Positions 24,017 through 31,631 of a DNA stretch of 64,000 bases are shown one piece after another. This stretch comes from UBA11475 sp902486425 (GTDB taxonomy: Bacteria; Bacillota; Clostridia; Christensenellales; Borkfalkiaceae): NCBI GenBank assembly GCA_902486425.1, contig CABTOK010000007.1, positions 186,001 through 250,000 on the forward strand, given 5' to 3'. Below the pieces are notes generated by a model. That model ran no database searches, was not told the origin of the DNA, and saw only the letters and a list, made by a program, of their open reading frames with translations. The position numbers were made by a program, and so were the translations under genes. How positions within the stretch are numbered: position 1 is the stretch's first letter; the number at the start of each line of letters is the position of its first letter.

Positions 24017-25801
24017 ATGTATTACGGAGCAGGAAACTATGAAGCATTCGCACATCCCGTAAAACCGGATGGCGTAGACGGAAAATCGGCTTACATTATA
24101 GGAACGGGACTCGCCGGACTTTCGGCGGCGTTCTTCCTTGTAAGAGACGGACAGATGAAAGGCGAGCATATTCACCTTCTTGAAAAGTTAGATATAGCAG
24201 GCGGTTCCTGCGACGGAAGATCGGTTCCGAGACAGGGCTACTTTATGCGTGGCGGCAGAGAAATGGACAACCATTTCGAAGTTATGTGGGAAATGTTCAG
24301 AGACGTTCCCTCGATCGAAACCCCGGGTTTATCCGTTCTCGACGAATATTACAGACTCAATAAAAAAGATCCCAACTATTCTCTTTGCAGAGCTACCGTA
24401 AACCGCGGCGAAAACGCGCATACGGATAATAAATTCGGTTTAAGCAAAGCCGCCGCCATGGAAATAAGCAAACTTTTCTTAACGCCGGAAGAAGAACTCG
24501 AAGACAAAAAAATAAGCGACTATTTCGACGACGAATTCTGGAACAGCAACTTCTGGCTTTATTGGCAGACGATGTTTGCGTTCCATTCGTGGGATTCCGC
24601 GCTCGAAATGAAGAGATACCTTCAGAGATACGTTCACCATATCGACGGACTTCCCGACTTCTCAGCGCTTCGTTTCACTAAATATAATCAGTACGAAAGC
24701 CTTATTCTTCCGCTTCAGAAATATCTTGAAGAACGCGGCGTAAAAGTAGAATACGGCGTAGACGTTAAAAACGTAGTATTCGATATAAACGGCAAAAAGA
24801 AAGTCGCTAAAAAGATCGAATACGTAAAGGACGGCGAAAAGGGTTCTATCGACCTTCTGGAAAGCGACCTTGTATTCATCACCAACGGTTGCTGCACCGA
24901 TACGAGTTGTTACGGCGACCAGACTCATGCGCCCGACCTTTCCAAGGTAAGAAAGGGCGGCGGCGAATCGTGGGATCTCTGGAAGAAGATAGCTCTTCAG
25001 GATCCTGCGTTCGGCAATCCGTCCAACTATTGCGACCATCCGGACGAAACCAACTGGATGAGCGCGACGGTAGAAACTTCGGACGAAGAAATAATCGAAT
25101 GTATCGAAAAGATCTGCCGCAGAGATCCGAGAGCGGGCAGAGTAACGACCGGCGGCATAGTAACCGTAAAGGACAGCGTAAACAACTGGTATATGTCCTG
25201 GACGATAAACCGTCAGCCGCAGTTCAAGGCGCAGGATAAAAACACCGTTCTTATCTGGCTTTACGCGCTCAATACCGATAAGCCGGGCAACTACGTAAAC
25301 AAACCCATGCGCGAATGTACCGGCGAAGAAGTCTGTGCGGAATGGCTCTATCACATCGGCTTGCCGCTTGAAAAAATCAACGAATACGCAAAGACAAAAG
25401 CAAATACTACAACTTGCTATATGCCTTTCATAAACGCGTTCTTCCGTCCGAGAAAGAATTCCGACAGACCTAAGGTAGTACCCGAAGGCGCGGTCAACTT
25501 TGCATTCATCGGTCAGTTCGCCGAAACACCGAGGGACACCATTTTCACCATAGAATACTCTATGAGAACTGGTATGGAATCGGTTTACACTCTTTTGGAC
25601 ATCGACAGAGCGGTTCCCGAAGTATGGGGCAGCGTATACGACGTAAGAGAACTTTTGAAAGCGGTTTATTACGCGCTCGACAAGCAGCCTTTGACGAGCA
25701 TGAAGCTCACTGTAAAAGAAAAGCTTATGCTTAAAGAGGTTACAAAAGCCGTAAAAGGCACCGACGCCGAAAAGCTGATTAAAGAAAGCGGAATTTTGTA
25801 A
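24017..25801 (+). CDS. ohyA: Oleate hydratase (myosin-cross-reactive antigen family)
   Basis: A 594-residue FAD protein. It has dinucleotide motif GTGLAG (29-34), the family signature RGGREMDNHFE (about 78-88), TNGCCTDTS, and a C-terminal PRDTIFTIEYS block. It hydrates the cis-9 double bond of oleate and related unsaturated fatty acids to 10-hydroxy acids, a detoxification step common in gut Firmicutes. The ribosome site is GGAGGTAA. It has its own promoter and downstream terminator, so it is monocistronic. The long open frame on the opposite strand is a shadow. Confidence 0.96.
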   Translation: MYYGAGNYEAFAHPVKPDGVDGKSAYIIGTGLAGLSAAFFLVRDGQMKGEHIHLLEKLDIAGGSCDGRSVPRQGYFMRGGREMDNHFEVMWEMFRDVPSIETPGLSVLDEYYRLNKKDPNYSLCRATVNRGENAHTDNKFGLSKAAAMEISKLFLTPEEELEDKKISDYFDDEFWNSNFWLYWQTMFAFHSWDSALEMKRYLQRYVHHIDGLPDFSALRFTKYNQYESLILPLQKYLEERGVKVEYGVDVKNVVFDINGKKKVAKKIEYVKDGEKGSIDLLESDLVFITNGCCTDTSCYGDQTHAPDLSKVRKGGGESWDLWKKIALQDPAFGNPSNYCDHPDETNWMSATVETSDEEIIECIEKICRRDPRAGRVTTGGIVTVKDSVNNWYMSWTINRQPQFKAQDKNTVLIWLYALNTDKPGNYVNKPMRECTGEEVCAEWLYHIGLPLEKINEYAKTKANTTTCYMPFINAFFRPRKNSDRPKVVPEGAVNFAFIGQFAETPRDTIFTIEYSMRTGMESVYTLLDIDRAVPEVWGSVYDVRELLKAVYYALDKQPLTSMKLTVKEKLMLKEVTKAVKGTDAEKLIKESGIL

Positions 25802-25957
25802 TAATTTGTAATAACAAGTCGCTTTATAAGCGGCAAAAAGCTCACAGCGGGCCTGGTATATCGCGTTTTGTACCAAGCCCGAACATAATAAAACTCCTCA
25901 AACCCGAAAGGTTAATTTTAAGCAAAAACTCCATAAACAATCAAACGCAACCGAAAA

Positions 25958-25983
25958 CAACCGCATTTTTTGCGGTTGTTTTT
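25958..25983 (+). terminator. Terminator after oleate hydratase
   Basis: CAACCGCA (25958-25965) pairs with TGCGGTTG (25971-25978) around a T5 loop, followed by TTTTT. A weaker inverted repeat (25849-25858 with 25871-25880, one mismatch) lies between the stop codon and this terminator. Confidence 0.85.
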
Positions 25984-26013
25984 ATGTATTTTAACGATTT
26001 TTTATAAAAATTC

Positions 26014-26042
26014 TTGATTTGTTTTTAAGGTTATGTTATTAT
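26014..26042 (+). promoter_or_regulatory. Promoter of the structured RNA
   Basis: TTGATT (26014-26019) and TATTAT (26037-26042) are separated by 17 bp. The base 7 nt after the -10 box, G26049, is the first base of the closing stem of the RNA below. Confidence 0.7.
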
Positions 26043-26048
26043 TTAATT

Positions 26049-26254
26049 GCCAAACTAACTTAATACATGCGGAACGAATTTGATTCGGAGTATTTTTATA
26101 CTCTTTTTTTGTACACGGTCTTTTTTTGAATTTGTTAAAAATGCAAATTCCATGAAGGCTGTGTACGGGGAGTATCCCGGTTCCGTTTTTAGTTAGTTTG
26201 GCGACTATCGGAATTTGCGTTTTTTTGCGCTTACTTCGGTAGGCGCATTTTTTT
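26049..26254 (+). ncRNA. Structured RNA, 6S-like architecture (or leader attenuator of the gene at 26276)
   Basis: The 5' end pairs with the 3' region in a perfect 12-bp stem (26049-26060 with 26191-26202). A second stem is CGGAAC/GTTCCG (26070-26075 with 26180-26185). A large asymmetric bubble follows, containing a small GGG/CCC hairpin on its 3' side (26168-26178). A distal arm has GTACAC/GTGTAC (26111-26116 with 26161-26166), GGTCTT/AAGGCT, and GAATTTG/CAAATTC with a 9-nt loop. Closing stem, central bubble and terminal arm are the layout of 6S RNA. It ends in a terminator. Because that terminator lies 22 bases before an ORF, a riboswitch-like leader is the alternative. Confidence 0.6.
26226..26254 (+). 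terminator. Terminator of the structured RNA, with UUCG loop
   Basis: TGCGCTTAC (26226-26234) pairs with GTAGGCGCA (26239-26247) around a TTCG tetraloop, followed by seven T. It ends 21 bases before the ATG at 26276. Confidence 0.9.
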
Positions 26255-26275
26255 ATTTAAGAGAGGGGATTCGCT

Positions 26276-27106
26276 ATGATAACAAGGAACTTTATAGAAA
26301 ACGTTCGAAACGCCTTTGATGAACTTAATTATCATGAGGAAAATTTCCCAAAAAGGGAAGCTTTCGAAGAAGCGGCTATAAGTACGTTAGTGCATTGCAA
26401 AGAATTACAGGATGCAAAACATGCCGTTAAATATTTTCATTTCTGTAACGAGAATTGGAATAAGATAGAAAAGATGTTTAAAACCAAACTCGATATATTT
26501 AACGAGTATCCGTATGAAGGAAACTCGGTGATTTCGCTTGTTTCCGACGAAGATGCTTACGGCGATTTTTACGTTACAAACGGGATAGAAGAATCGTCTG
26601 AAAACTTTCAGGTTTTTTTTCATTCAGATGAAGAAGACTCTGCGTTTGAATTAGAGTCAAAGGGTGGCAGATTCGAATTCGACGATTATTTTATAAAATA
26701 CGCGAAATTATCTTCGTCTAAAATGAAGCTCTTCAATAAAAAAAACGAATGTCTTGCAAATATCGTTCTTAACGACGAGATGGGTATTTTTTTAGAAAAT
26801 AATCGCACCCCTTACGAACTTATAAACTACGATACGTTTACCGGATTATACGATAAAAAGTATATCGAAAGTCTCGACAATACCGATACTATCGATAGCG
26901 ATAAACTTTTAGCGACTATAGAATGGGATATTCTTGATGAAGAATCGGACTACGGCGTTGCCAGATTAACTCGCTTTTCGACAAAACCCGATTTGGCAAT
27001 GCAAATTTTACTTGCCGCTTCGACGTTTTTGTTATATCAAAAAGTTATTTCGTCGATGAAAAAGAAACGCCGTCTGGCTTTTTGGGGTTATTTATCAAAC
27101 CAATAA
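26276..27106 (+). CDS. Hypothetical acidic protein, accessory
   Basis: A 276-residue protein; the ATG follows AGAGGGGA. No domain is recognised. It is rich in Asp, Glu, Asn and Phe, has no signal peptide, and has a short hydrophobic stretch near the C-terminus (LAMQILLAASTFLLYQKVI) followed by a basic KKKRR segment, which could be a membrane tail. Codon use is visibly more AT-rich than in the metabolic genes. It sits directly behind the terminator of the structured RNA, so it either depends on read-through/antitermination or is poorly expressed. Confidence 0.6.
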   Translation: MITRNFIENVRNAFDELNYHEENFPKREAFEEAAISTLVHCKELQDAKHAVKYFHFCNENWNKIEKMFKTKLDIFNEYPYEGNSVISLVSDEDAYGDFYVTNGIEESSENFQVFFHSDEEDSAFELESKGGRFEFDDYFIKYAKLSSSKMKLFNKKNECLANIVLNDEMGIFLENNRTPYELINYDTFTGLYDKKYIESLDNTDTIDSDKLLATIEWDILDEESDYGVARLTRFSTKPDLAMQILLAASTFLLYQKVISSMKKKRRLAFWGYLSNQ

Positions 27107-27135
27107 AAATAACTATCATATTTAAGGGGAAAGTT

Positions 27136-27873
27136 ATGGAAACGATACTAAGCGATGTTCGTGCCGACAAAAAGAAAATAAAAATGCATAAAATCATTTG
27201 GTCTGTTATTTTTGCAATATCAATAATTTTGCCGTTTATATTTATATTTTGTAATTCATCTTGTAATGCCGATAAGGAAGCAACTATAGTTTCTACCGAC
27301 GGAAAATTGGATGATTATTACGAATATATAAATACTTCTTCGTGTACAATTACGCTCACATTCGATATCTACGTTGACAGCGGTTATGTGGAAGTCGAAT
27401 TTTACGATAAAAACGGAAAATATTTAGCCGATAAAACTGAATATTTTTATGGTTACTCAAATGAAGTCGACGTGCATTTTTACAGTATAGACGGTAAGGT
27501 AAGTTCGTATGACGTTGTTGGTTGTTATGCAATTCAGGATTTGAGTTATAATAGATTGATCGGCACTCAAATATTTCGAGCGATGATTTATCTCAGCATT
27601 ATAATTTTGGCGTTTTTTATAAACGCTTTAATGCTTTCGTGTAAAATTTACGAGTATAACGGTAATTATATAACCGTTTACGCAGGGTGGAGCAATCATT
27701 TTATCAAGGTGAACGGCGTAAAAGCAGACGAACACAATACGTTTATCAGTTATAGTCCGATTTATCTTTCGACACATCTTCCGGACGGAACATATTTGCA
27801 GGCGACGATAAGCACCATGAACAGAATTTCGTTAAAAATAAACAACGTTTTATACACTAAAGAAGTAGATTAA
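27136..27873 (+). CDS. Hypothetical two-TM membrane protein, accessory
   Basis: A 245-residue protein. The ATG at 27136 has AAGGGGAAAG upstream; the frame opens at 27082 without a site. The N-terminal cytoplasmic Lys-rich stretch leads into a membrane segment (about 20-42), an extracytoplasmic region of about 95 residues, a second membrane segment (about 155-175) and a C-terminal beta-rich domain. No family recognised. It follows the 26276 gene by 29 bases, probably as one unit, and is closed by the terminator at 27935. Confidence 0.6.
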   Translation: METILSDVRADKKKIKMHKIIWSVIFAISIILPFIFIFCNSSCNADKEATIVSTDGKLDDYYEYINTSSCTITLTFDIYVDSGYVEVEFYDKNGKYLADKTEYFYGYSNEVDVHFYSIDGKVSSYDVVGCYAIQDLSYNRLIGTQIFRAMIYLSIIILAFFINALMLSCKIYEYNGNYITVYAGWSNHFIKVNGVKADEHNTFISYSPIYLSTHLPDGTYLQATISTMNRISLKINNVLYTKEVD

Positions 27874-27934
27874 ACGTTGCGAAAGTGAATTGGCTGTTTT
27901 CATTTGTATCTCATTAACGCAGGAGTAAAAAACG

Positions 27935-27966
27935 GAGCCGTTGTGTAAAAACAGCGGCTCTTTTTT
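27935..27966 (+). terminator. Terminator of the 26276-27873 gene pair
   Basis: GAGCCGTTGT (27935-27944) pairs with ACAGCGGCTC (27951-27960, one G-U) around a 6-nt loop, followed by six T. Confidence 0.85.
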
Positions 27967-28048
27967 GCTATTAAAAAATAATCAACTCTCAATCCGACTA
28001 TGTTAAATAAAAATATTTTTTGTCAAAACGGCAATTTTACTTGACAAA

Positions 28049-28234
28049 GTGATTGTGGTAATGATAGGTTGTAAACATAGCAAACTCGCATTTATGCGCG
28101 GATATAACGAAATGTTAAAACGCATAAAACCGAGCGCGATTATCTGTTTCGGTTCGCCGTTTGCCGAAATGCAAGGGAACATTATCCCCGTTGACTATAA
28201 CTCTTCAAGGAGGGTTAATCGCAATGGGAGGTAG
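28049..28234 (+). pseudogene. C-terminal remnant of a DUF4417-like protein
   Basis: A 61-codon open frame starting at GTG. The translation (GCKHSKLAFMRGYNEMLKRI, then PSAIICFGSPF) resembles the end of DUF4417 proteins, which are found mostly in phages and mobile elements. No ribosome site is present and the N-terminal two thirds are missing. The 3' end runs into the ribosome site of the next gene. Confidence 0.5.
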
Positions 28235-28285
28235 AGGAACTTACGCTGTTGGCAAAAATGTAGGCTATACCTATAAAACGGTCGG
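28206..28285 (+). repeat. Direct repeat, copy 1 (partner at 28982-29061)
   Basis: An 80-bp block covering the ribosome site and the first 20 codons of the 28224 gene recurs 776 bp downstream (28982-29061) with a single mismatch (T28250 versus A). It marks a recent tandem duplication. Confidence 0.9.
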
Positions 28286-28613
28286 TGAAATAGACGGTAT
28301 AAAAGTCTTGAAAGGAACAGGTAATTTTCATGACTTACCAGTGGAAGCACATTCAAGTTCAGCGTATATTAAATTAAAAGAGAACGGGGAGTTCAGTATG
28401 ATGAGATTTTATGACAAGAATCATTATCTTGTTAAGGAAATAGCATATCATCCTGAAAAGTATTTGGATAAAAGTCGAAAACCGATACTGCATGTTCACG
28501 AATACGAGCCAGGGAATTTAAGTAAAAGACCTAATAGATTATTAACGGCACATGAATATGAGCAATATAAAAAGTTTTTTGGAGGTAAGTTGAGATGGAA
28601 GGCGGACGAGTAA
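28224..28613 (+). CDS. Module protein A1: MGGRG-start, phage-associated hypothetical
   Basis: A 129-residue protein; the ATG follows AAGGAGGG. It starts MGGRGTYAVGKNVGYTYKTVG and has a conserved HVHEYE motif in the C-terminal third, followed by an EYEQYKKFF segment. Small proteins beginning MGGRG are familiar next to phage head genes, but I know of no established function. Its last 19 bases overlap the following gene. A paralogue (A2) sits at 29000 with the same start and an HVHEYP motif. Possible roles include a toxin/immunity-type pair; this is speculative. Confidence 0.65.
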   Translation: MGGRGTYAVGKNVGYTYKTVGEIDGIKVLKGTGNFHDLPVEAHSSSAYIKLKENGEFSMMRFYDKNHYLVKEIAYHPEKYLDKSRKPILHVHEYEPGNLSKRPNRLLTAHEYEQYKKFFGGKLRWKADE

Positions 28614-28882
28614 ATGATTTTATCGACGCGTTTTCTTATCAGTCGGTTGCGGTTATCTTTCGGGGAGAAAAGTTTTTTTCTGACGGCATTACAACGAAAC
28701 CTGACGGCAGACATTCTTTCTTCATTATAAAGGTAAACGAGAACGGCGACTTTTTGGAAGATGTTTTTGAGTTTGAGGGTGATACAATAACAGATTGTAT
28801 TGAAGCATTTGAAAATGCTCCGATATGGAATGGTAAAACGTTTTATAACGCCGAAAGTGAAATGACGTGGGTGGATTGGTAA
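28595..28882 (+). CDS. Module protein B1: small hypothetical partner of A1
   Basis: A 95-residue acidic protein; the ATG follows GGAGG and overlaps A1. It shares with B2 (29382) an FRGEK(F/Y) block near the start and a CIEAFENAPIWNGKTFYNAE block near the end. No known domain. The conserved A-then-B order in two copies argues that the two proteins act together. Confidence 0.65.
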   Translation: MEGGRVNDFIDAFSYQSVAVIFRGEKFFSDGITTKPDGRHSFFIIKVNENGDFLEDVFEFEGDTITDCIEAFENAPIWNGKTFYNAESEMTWVDW

Positions 28883-28883
28883 A

Positions 28884-28981
28884 ATGGAAGACGGACTAGT
28901 GAATGATTTTATTGACATATTTTCTTATCAGTAGGTTGCGGTTATCTTTCGGGGAGAAAATTTTTTCTGACGGCATTACGA
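28884..28981 (+). pseudogene. Decayed partial copy of B1
   Basis: About 97 bases repeat the first part of B1 (28595-28692) with substitutions and a deletion. An in-frame TAG appears after 16 codons (at 28932), where B1 has TCG. The copy stops abruptly at the ribosome site of A2, marking the duplication junction. Confidence 0.8.
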
Positions 28982-29061
28982 CAAGGAGGGTTAATCGCAA
29001 TGGGAGGTAGAGGAACTTACGCTGTAGGCAAAAATGTAGGCTATACCTATAAAACGGTCGG
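28982..29061 (+). repeat. Direct repeat, copy 2 (partner at 28206-28285)
   Basis: Second copy of the 80-bp block, containing the ribosome site and first codons of A2; 79 of 80 bases match copy 1. Confidence 0.9.
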
Positions 29062-29380
29062 CAAGATAGAGGGAGTAAAAGTGTTGCAACCGGTGGATAG
29101 TAAAAAGAGTTTTAGTATGCCGCCGGAAGCACATTCTTCCGCATCCTATATTGTATTAGATAAAGCCGGAGTTTTTCATCAATATACAGAATATAACGAA
29201 AATCATTTACCTGTATTTGAGATAGGCTATCATTTTGAAAAGGGAATATCTAAGCAAGGTGAGCATGTCTTTCATGTTCACGAATATCCGATTCCGGGTG
29301 TGGAATATCGCCAACCTGCCAGAAATATTACACCGCAAGAATACGAAAAATATAAGAGGCTTTTCAAAGGAGTAAAATAA
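29000..29380 (+). CDS. Module protein A2: paralogue of A1
   Basis: A 126-residue protein. The first 20 residues are identical to A1; the rest diverges strongly while keeping EAHSS, the HVHEYP motif and the final EYEKYKRLF segment. Near-identical 5' DNA with a diverged body suggests either recombination/gene conversion at the start or fast selection on the body. B2 starts just after its stop. Confidence 0.65.
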   Translation: MGGRGTYAVGKNVGYTYKTVGKIEGVKVLQPVDSKKSFSMPPEAHSSASYIVLDKAGVFHQYTEYNENHLPVFEIGYHFEKGISKQGEHVFHVHEYPIPGVEYRQPARNITPQEYEKYKRLFKGVK

Positions 29381-29381
29381 T

Positions 29382-29663
29382 ATGTTAGGAAACGACTTAA
29401 ACGAGTTCATGGATGACATGTATCATAATCCCGAAAAAGAGATTGTTTATCGCGGTAAAAAATATATGATTACCGGTTTTGTGGATAAAAAATGCGAGTT
29501 ATATACATTGGAGATTTATACCATTGAAAAAAATAGCAAAGAGCTATTCAAGCACACGTCTAATGTAAGAAGCAAATGTGTCGAAGCCTTTGAGAAAGCA
29601 AAAATCTTTGACGGAAAAACTATTTACGAAGCCGAAAAAGATATAGAAGTTTTATTCGGCTAA
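29382..29663 (+). CDS. Module protein B2: paralogue of B1
   Basis: A 93-residue protein; the ATG follows AAAGGAG and comes right after the A2 stop. It shares VYRGKKY near the start and CVEAFEKAKIFDGKTIYEAE near the end with B1. No known domain. The terminator at 29672 closes the module. Confidence 0.65.
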   Translation: MLGNDLNEFMDDMYHNPEKEIVYRGKKYMITGFVDKKCELYTLEIYTIEKNSKELFKHTSNVRSKCVEAFEKAKIFDGKTIYEAEKDIEVLFG

Positions 29664-29671
29664 AAAAATTA

Positions 29672-29697
29672 AAACGGCGCATTTTACGCCGTTTTTT
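29672..29697 (+). terminator. Terminator of the A/B module
   Basis: AAACGGCG (29672-29679) pairs with CGCCGTTT (29687-29694) around a 7-nt loop and runs into a T-tract. Confidence 0.85.
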
Positions 29698-29886
29698 TGA
29701 ATTTTTATTTTCGAGATAAAGAATAAATATCCTTCTGCGATAATAGATTATACAAGGGATTAAAAAACGCTTATAGAGTTTCCAAATCCGACAAGACAAT
29801 TTACTTATGATAAAACGGATAAAATCGTGAAAATTCGACCATATCCGACAAATCGGTAATATTTTTTTGTTATAACGGAGACTATA

Positions 29887-30633
29887 ATGAAAATCGTAGC
29901 GGTAAAAAAGAGAACTTTGATAATAGCGGCGATACTTATTCTTGCGGTAATCTCGTCGATAAGCGTCGGCGCGGCGGCTGTGTTCAAACCCAAAAGATCG
30001 CTGCCGATATATTCGGTAGACAGGTCGGATAAAAAAATAGCAATATCATTCGATTGCGCCTGGGGAACGGAATTTACGGACAAAATTTTAGAAATCCTTA
30101 AAGAAAAGGAGGTAAAAACGACCTTCTTCTGCGTGGAATTCTGGACGAAAAAGTACCCCGAATACGTTAAAAAAATCTCGGACGAAGGGCATGAACTCGG
30201 AACTCATTCGGCGACTCATCCCAAAATGAGTACGCTTACAAGGGAGCAGATTATCAAAGAACTAACTACTTCTAAAACCGCGCTCGAAGAGATAACGGGT
30301 AAAACGGTCGACCTTTTCAGACCGCCTTACGGCGACTATAACAACCTTGTTATTGATACTTCGCGGGAGCTGGGACTTTATCCCGTGCAGTGGGACGTGG
30401 ACAGTCTCGACTGGAAAAATCTTACCGCGGCAGAAATGTATAAAAGAGTGGTTTCACGGGTAAAAAGCGGCTCGATAGTGCTGTTCCACAACAACGGACT
30501 GCACACCGCCGAAGCGCTCCCGGGGATAATAGACGCTCTTAAAAACGAAGGTTTTACCTTCGTAACGATAGGGGAACTTATTTATAAAAAAGATTACAGA
30601 ACCGACAACACCGGCAGACAATTCGAAATATAA
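29887..30633 (+). CDS. Polysaccharide deacetylase, PdaB-like
   Basis: A 248-residue protein with an N-terminal membrane anchor or signal segment (about 9-32) and a NodB-homology domain. Metal and catalytic motifs are FDCAWG (Asp), HSATHP (His-His pair), RPPYGDYN, and LFHNNG near the end. The LPIYSV segment before the domain and the FD.AWG motif are typical of PdaB, a sporulation-linked peptidoglycan or polysaccharide deacetylase. ATG follows ACGGAGA. Likely acts outside the membrane. Confidence 0.9.
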   Translation: MKIVAVKKRTLIIAAILILAVISSISVGAAAVFKPKRSLPIYSVDRSDKKIAISFDCAWGTEFTDKILEILKEKEVKTTFFCVEFWTKKYPEYVKKISDEGHELGTHSATHPKMSTLTREQIIKELTTSKTALEEITGKTVDLFRPPYGDYNNLVIDTSRELGLYPVQWDVDSLDWKNLTAAEMYKRVVSRVKSGSIVLFHNNGLHTAEALPGIIDALKNEGFTFVTIGELIYKKDYRTDNTGRQFEI

Positions 30634-30670
30634 ACGTATTATAAGCGGTTTGCGGAAAAAAGGGGAAAAG

Positions 30671-31411
30671 ATGAACATTTTTACTGAAAAAAACAACAAG
30701 GTTTACTTAAGCGGAAAAGTCGTTACAAAGGCGGACTTTTCGCACGAAGTGTACGGCGAAAGTTTTTACGAAATGACTCTCGCGGTGGAAAGACTTTCGG
30801 GGCAGGAAGACAAACTCCCGATAACGGTATCGGAAAGGCTTCTGAAGGATAAAAACGTAGGCGTAGGCTCTCGTATTACCGTAGTCGGGCAGTTCAGAAG
30901 TTACAACAAGTTAGTCGACGGCAAATCCAAACTTATGCTCACCGTATTCGTAAGGGAAATACTTGACGAAGCGGTCTCGGATAATCCTAACGGCATAATC
31001 CTTTGCGGTTACATCTGTAAACCGCCCGTGTACCGCACCACGCCGTTCAACCGCGAAATCGCCGACGTCCTTCTTGCGGTCAACCGCTCTTACAACAAGT
31101 CCGACTACATTCCTTGCATAGCCTGGGGCAGAAACGCAAGATTCGTGAGATCCTTGCCCGTCGGCGAAAAACTCGCCGTATCCGGCAGAATACAGAGCAG
31201 AGACTATCAGAAAAAGTTTTCCGAAACCGATATAAGAACTCTCACCGCGTACGAAGTTTCCGTATCCAAGCTTGCTGCGGTATCGGAGGGCGAAGAAAAC
31301 CTTGCCGAAGAAGCCTTCGAATCCGATTTTTATAACCTTGCCGAAAAGCAGAATATGAGCGGCGAAATTACTTTTAAAGAAAGCAAAATCGAAACGGGCA
31401 TAGTATCTTAG
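30671..31411 (+). CDS. Single-stranded DNA-binding-like protein with two OB folds
   Basis: A 247-residue protein; ATG at 30671 after AAAAGGGGA. Two OB-fold units are suggested: residues about 5-105 (VYLSGKVV... RITVVGQFRSY) and about 110-200 (GIILCGYICKPPVYR... DYIPCIAWGRNARFV... LAVSGRIQSRDYQKK), the second closely SSB-like. The C-terminal tail is acidic but lacks the usual DDDIPF end. It is probably a secondary SSB of clostridial type rather than the replicative one. Confidence 0.8.
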   Translation: MNIFTEKNNKVYLSGKVVTKADFSHEVYGESFYEMTLAVERLSGQEDKLPITVSERLLKDKNVGVGSRITVVGQFRSYNKLVDGKSKLMLTVFVREILDEAVSDNPNGIILCGYICKPPVYRTTPFNREIADVLLAVNRSYNKSDYIPCIAWGRNARFVRSLPVGEKLAVSGRIQSRDYQKKFSETDIRTLTAYEVSVSKLAAVSEGEENLAEEAFESDFYNLAEKQNMSGEITFKESKIETGIVS

Positions 31412-31505
31412 ACGAAAACATCTATACCCCGATAAAAATAAAAGTTATAAAAAGTATCACGATGCTTTTATCTCATATATGGCATGTATACCTCCGAAAA
31501 GATAT

Positions 31506-31535
31506 AAAAAAGGACTCGTCATGAGTCCTTTTTTA
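31506..31535. terminator. Bidirectional terminator
   Basis: A 12-bp stem (31506-31517 with 31523-31534) has a 5-nt loop, A-run on one side and T-run on the other. It lies between convergent genes ending at 31411 and 31632. Confidence 0.9.
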
Positions 31536-31631
31536 TTGCCGTTTTTAAGTAACGGCGACAATTATTTTTTATTAAATCAGGTAACGTTTCGGCGATACAG
31601 GTATTACTGATATGAACCGGAAGCTCAATTT

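Noticed and set aside
24662..25876. 404-codon open frame on the minus strand opposite oleate hydratase
   Set aside because: No ribosome site, and the translation is the Tyr/Arg/Phe-rich pattern produced opposite GAA- and AAA-rich coding sequence; the plus-strand protein is a clear family member.
26049..26275. T-box leader
   Set aside because: No AGGGTGG-type antiterminator core, and the downstream gene is not an aminoacyl-tRNA synthetase or amino acid gene.
28200..29100. CRISPR-like direct repeats
   Set aside because: Only two copies of an 80-bp block, 776 bp apart and inside genes, explained by a tandem gene duplication.
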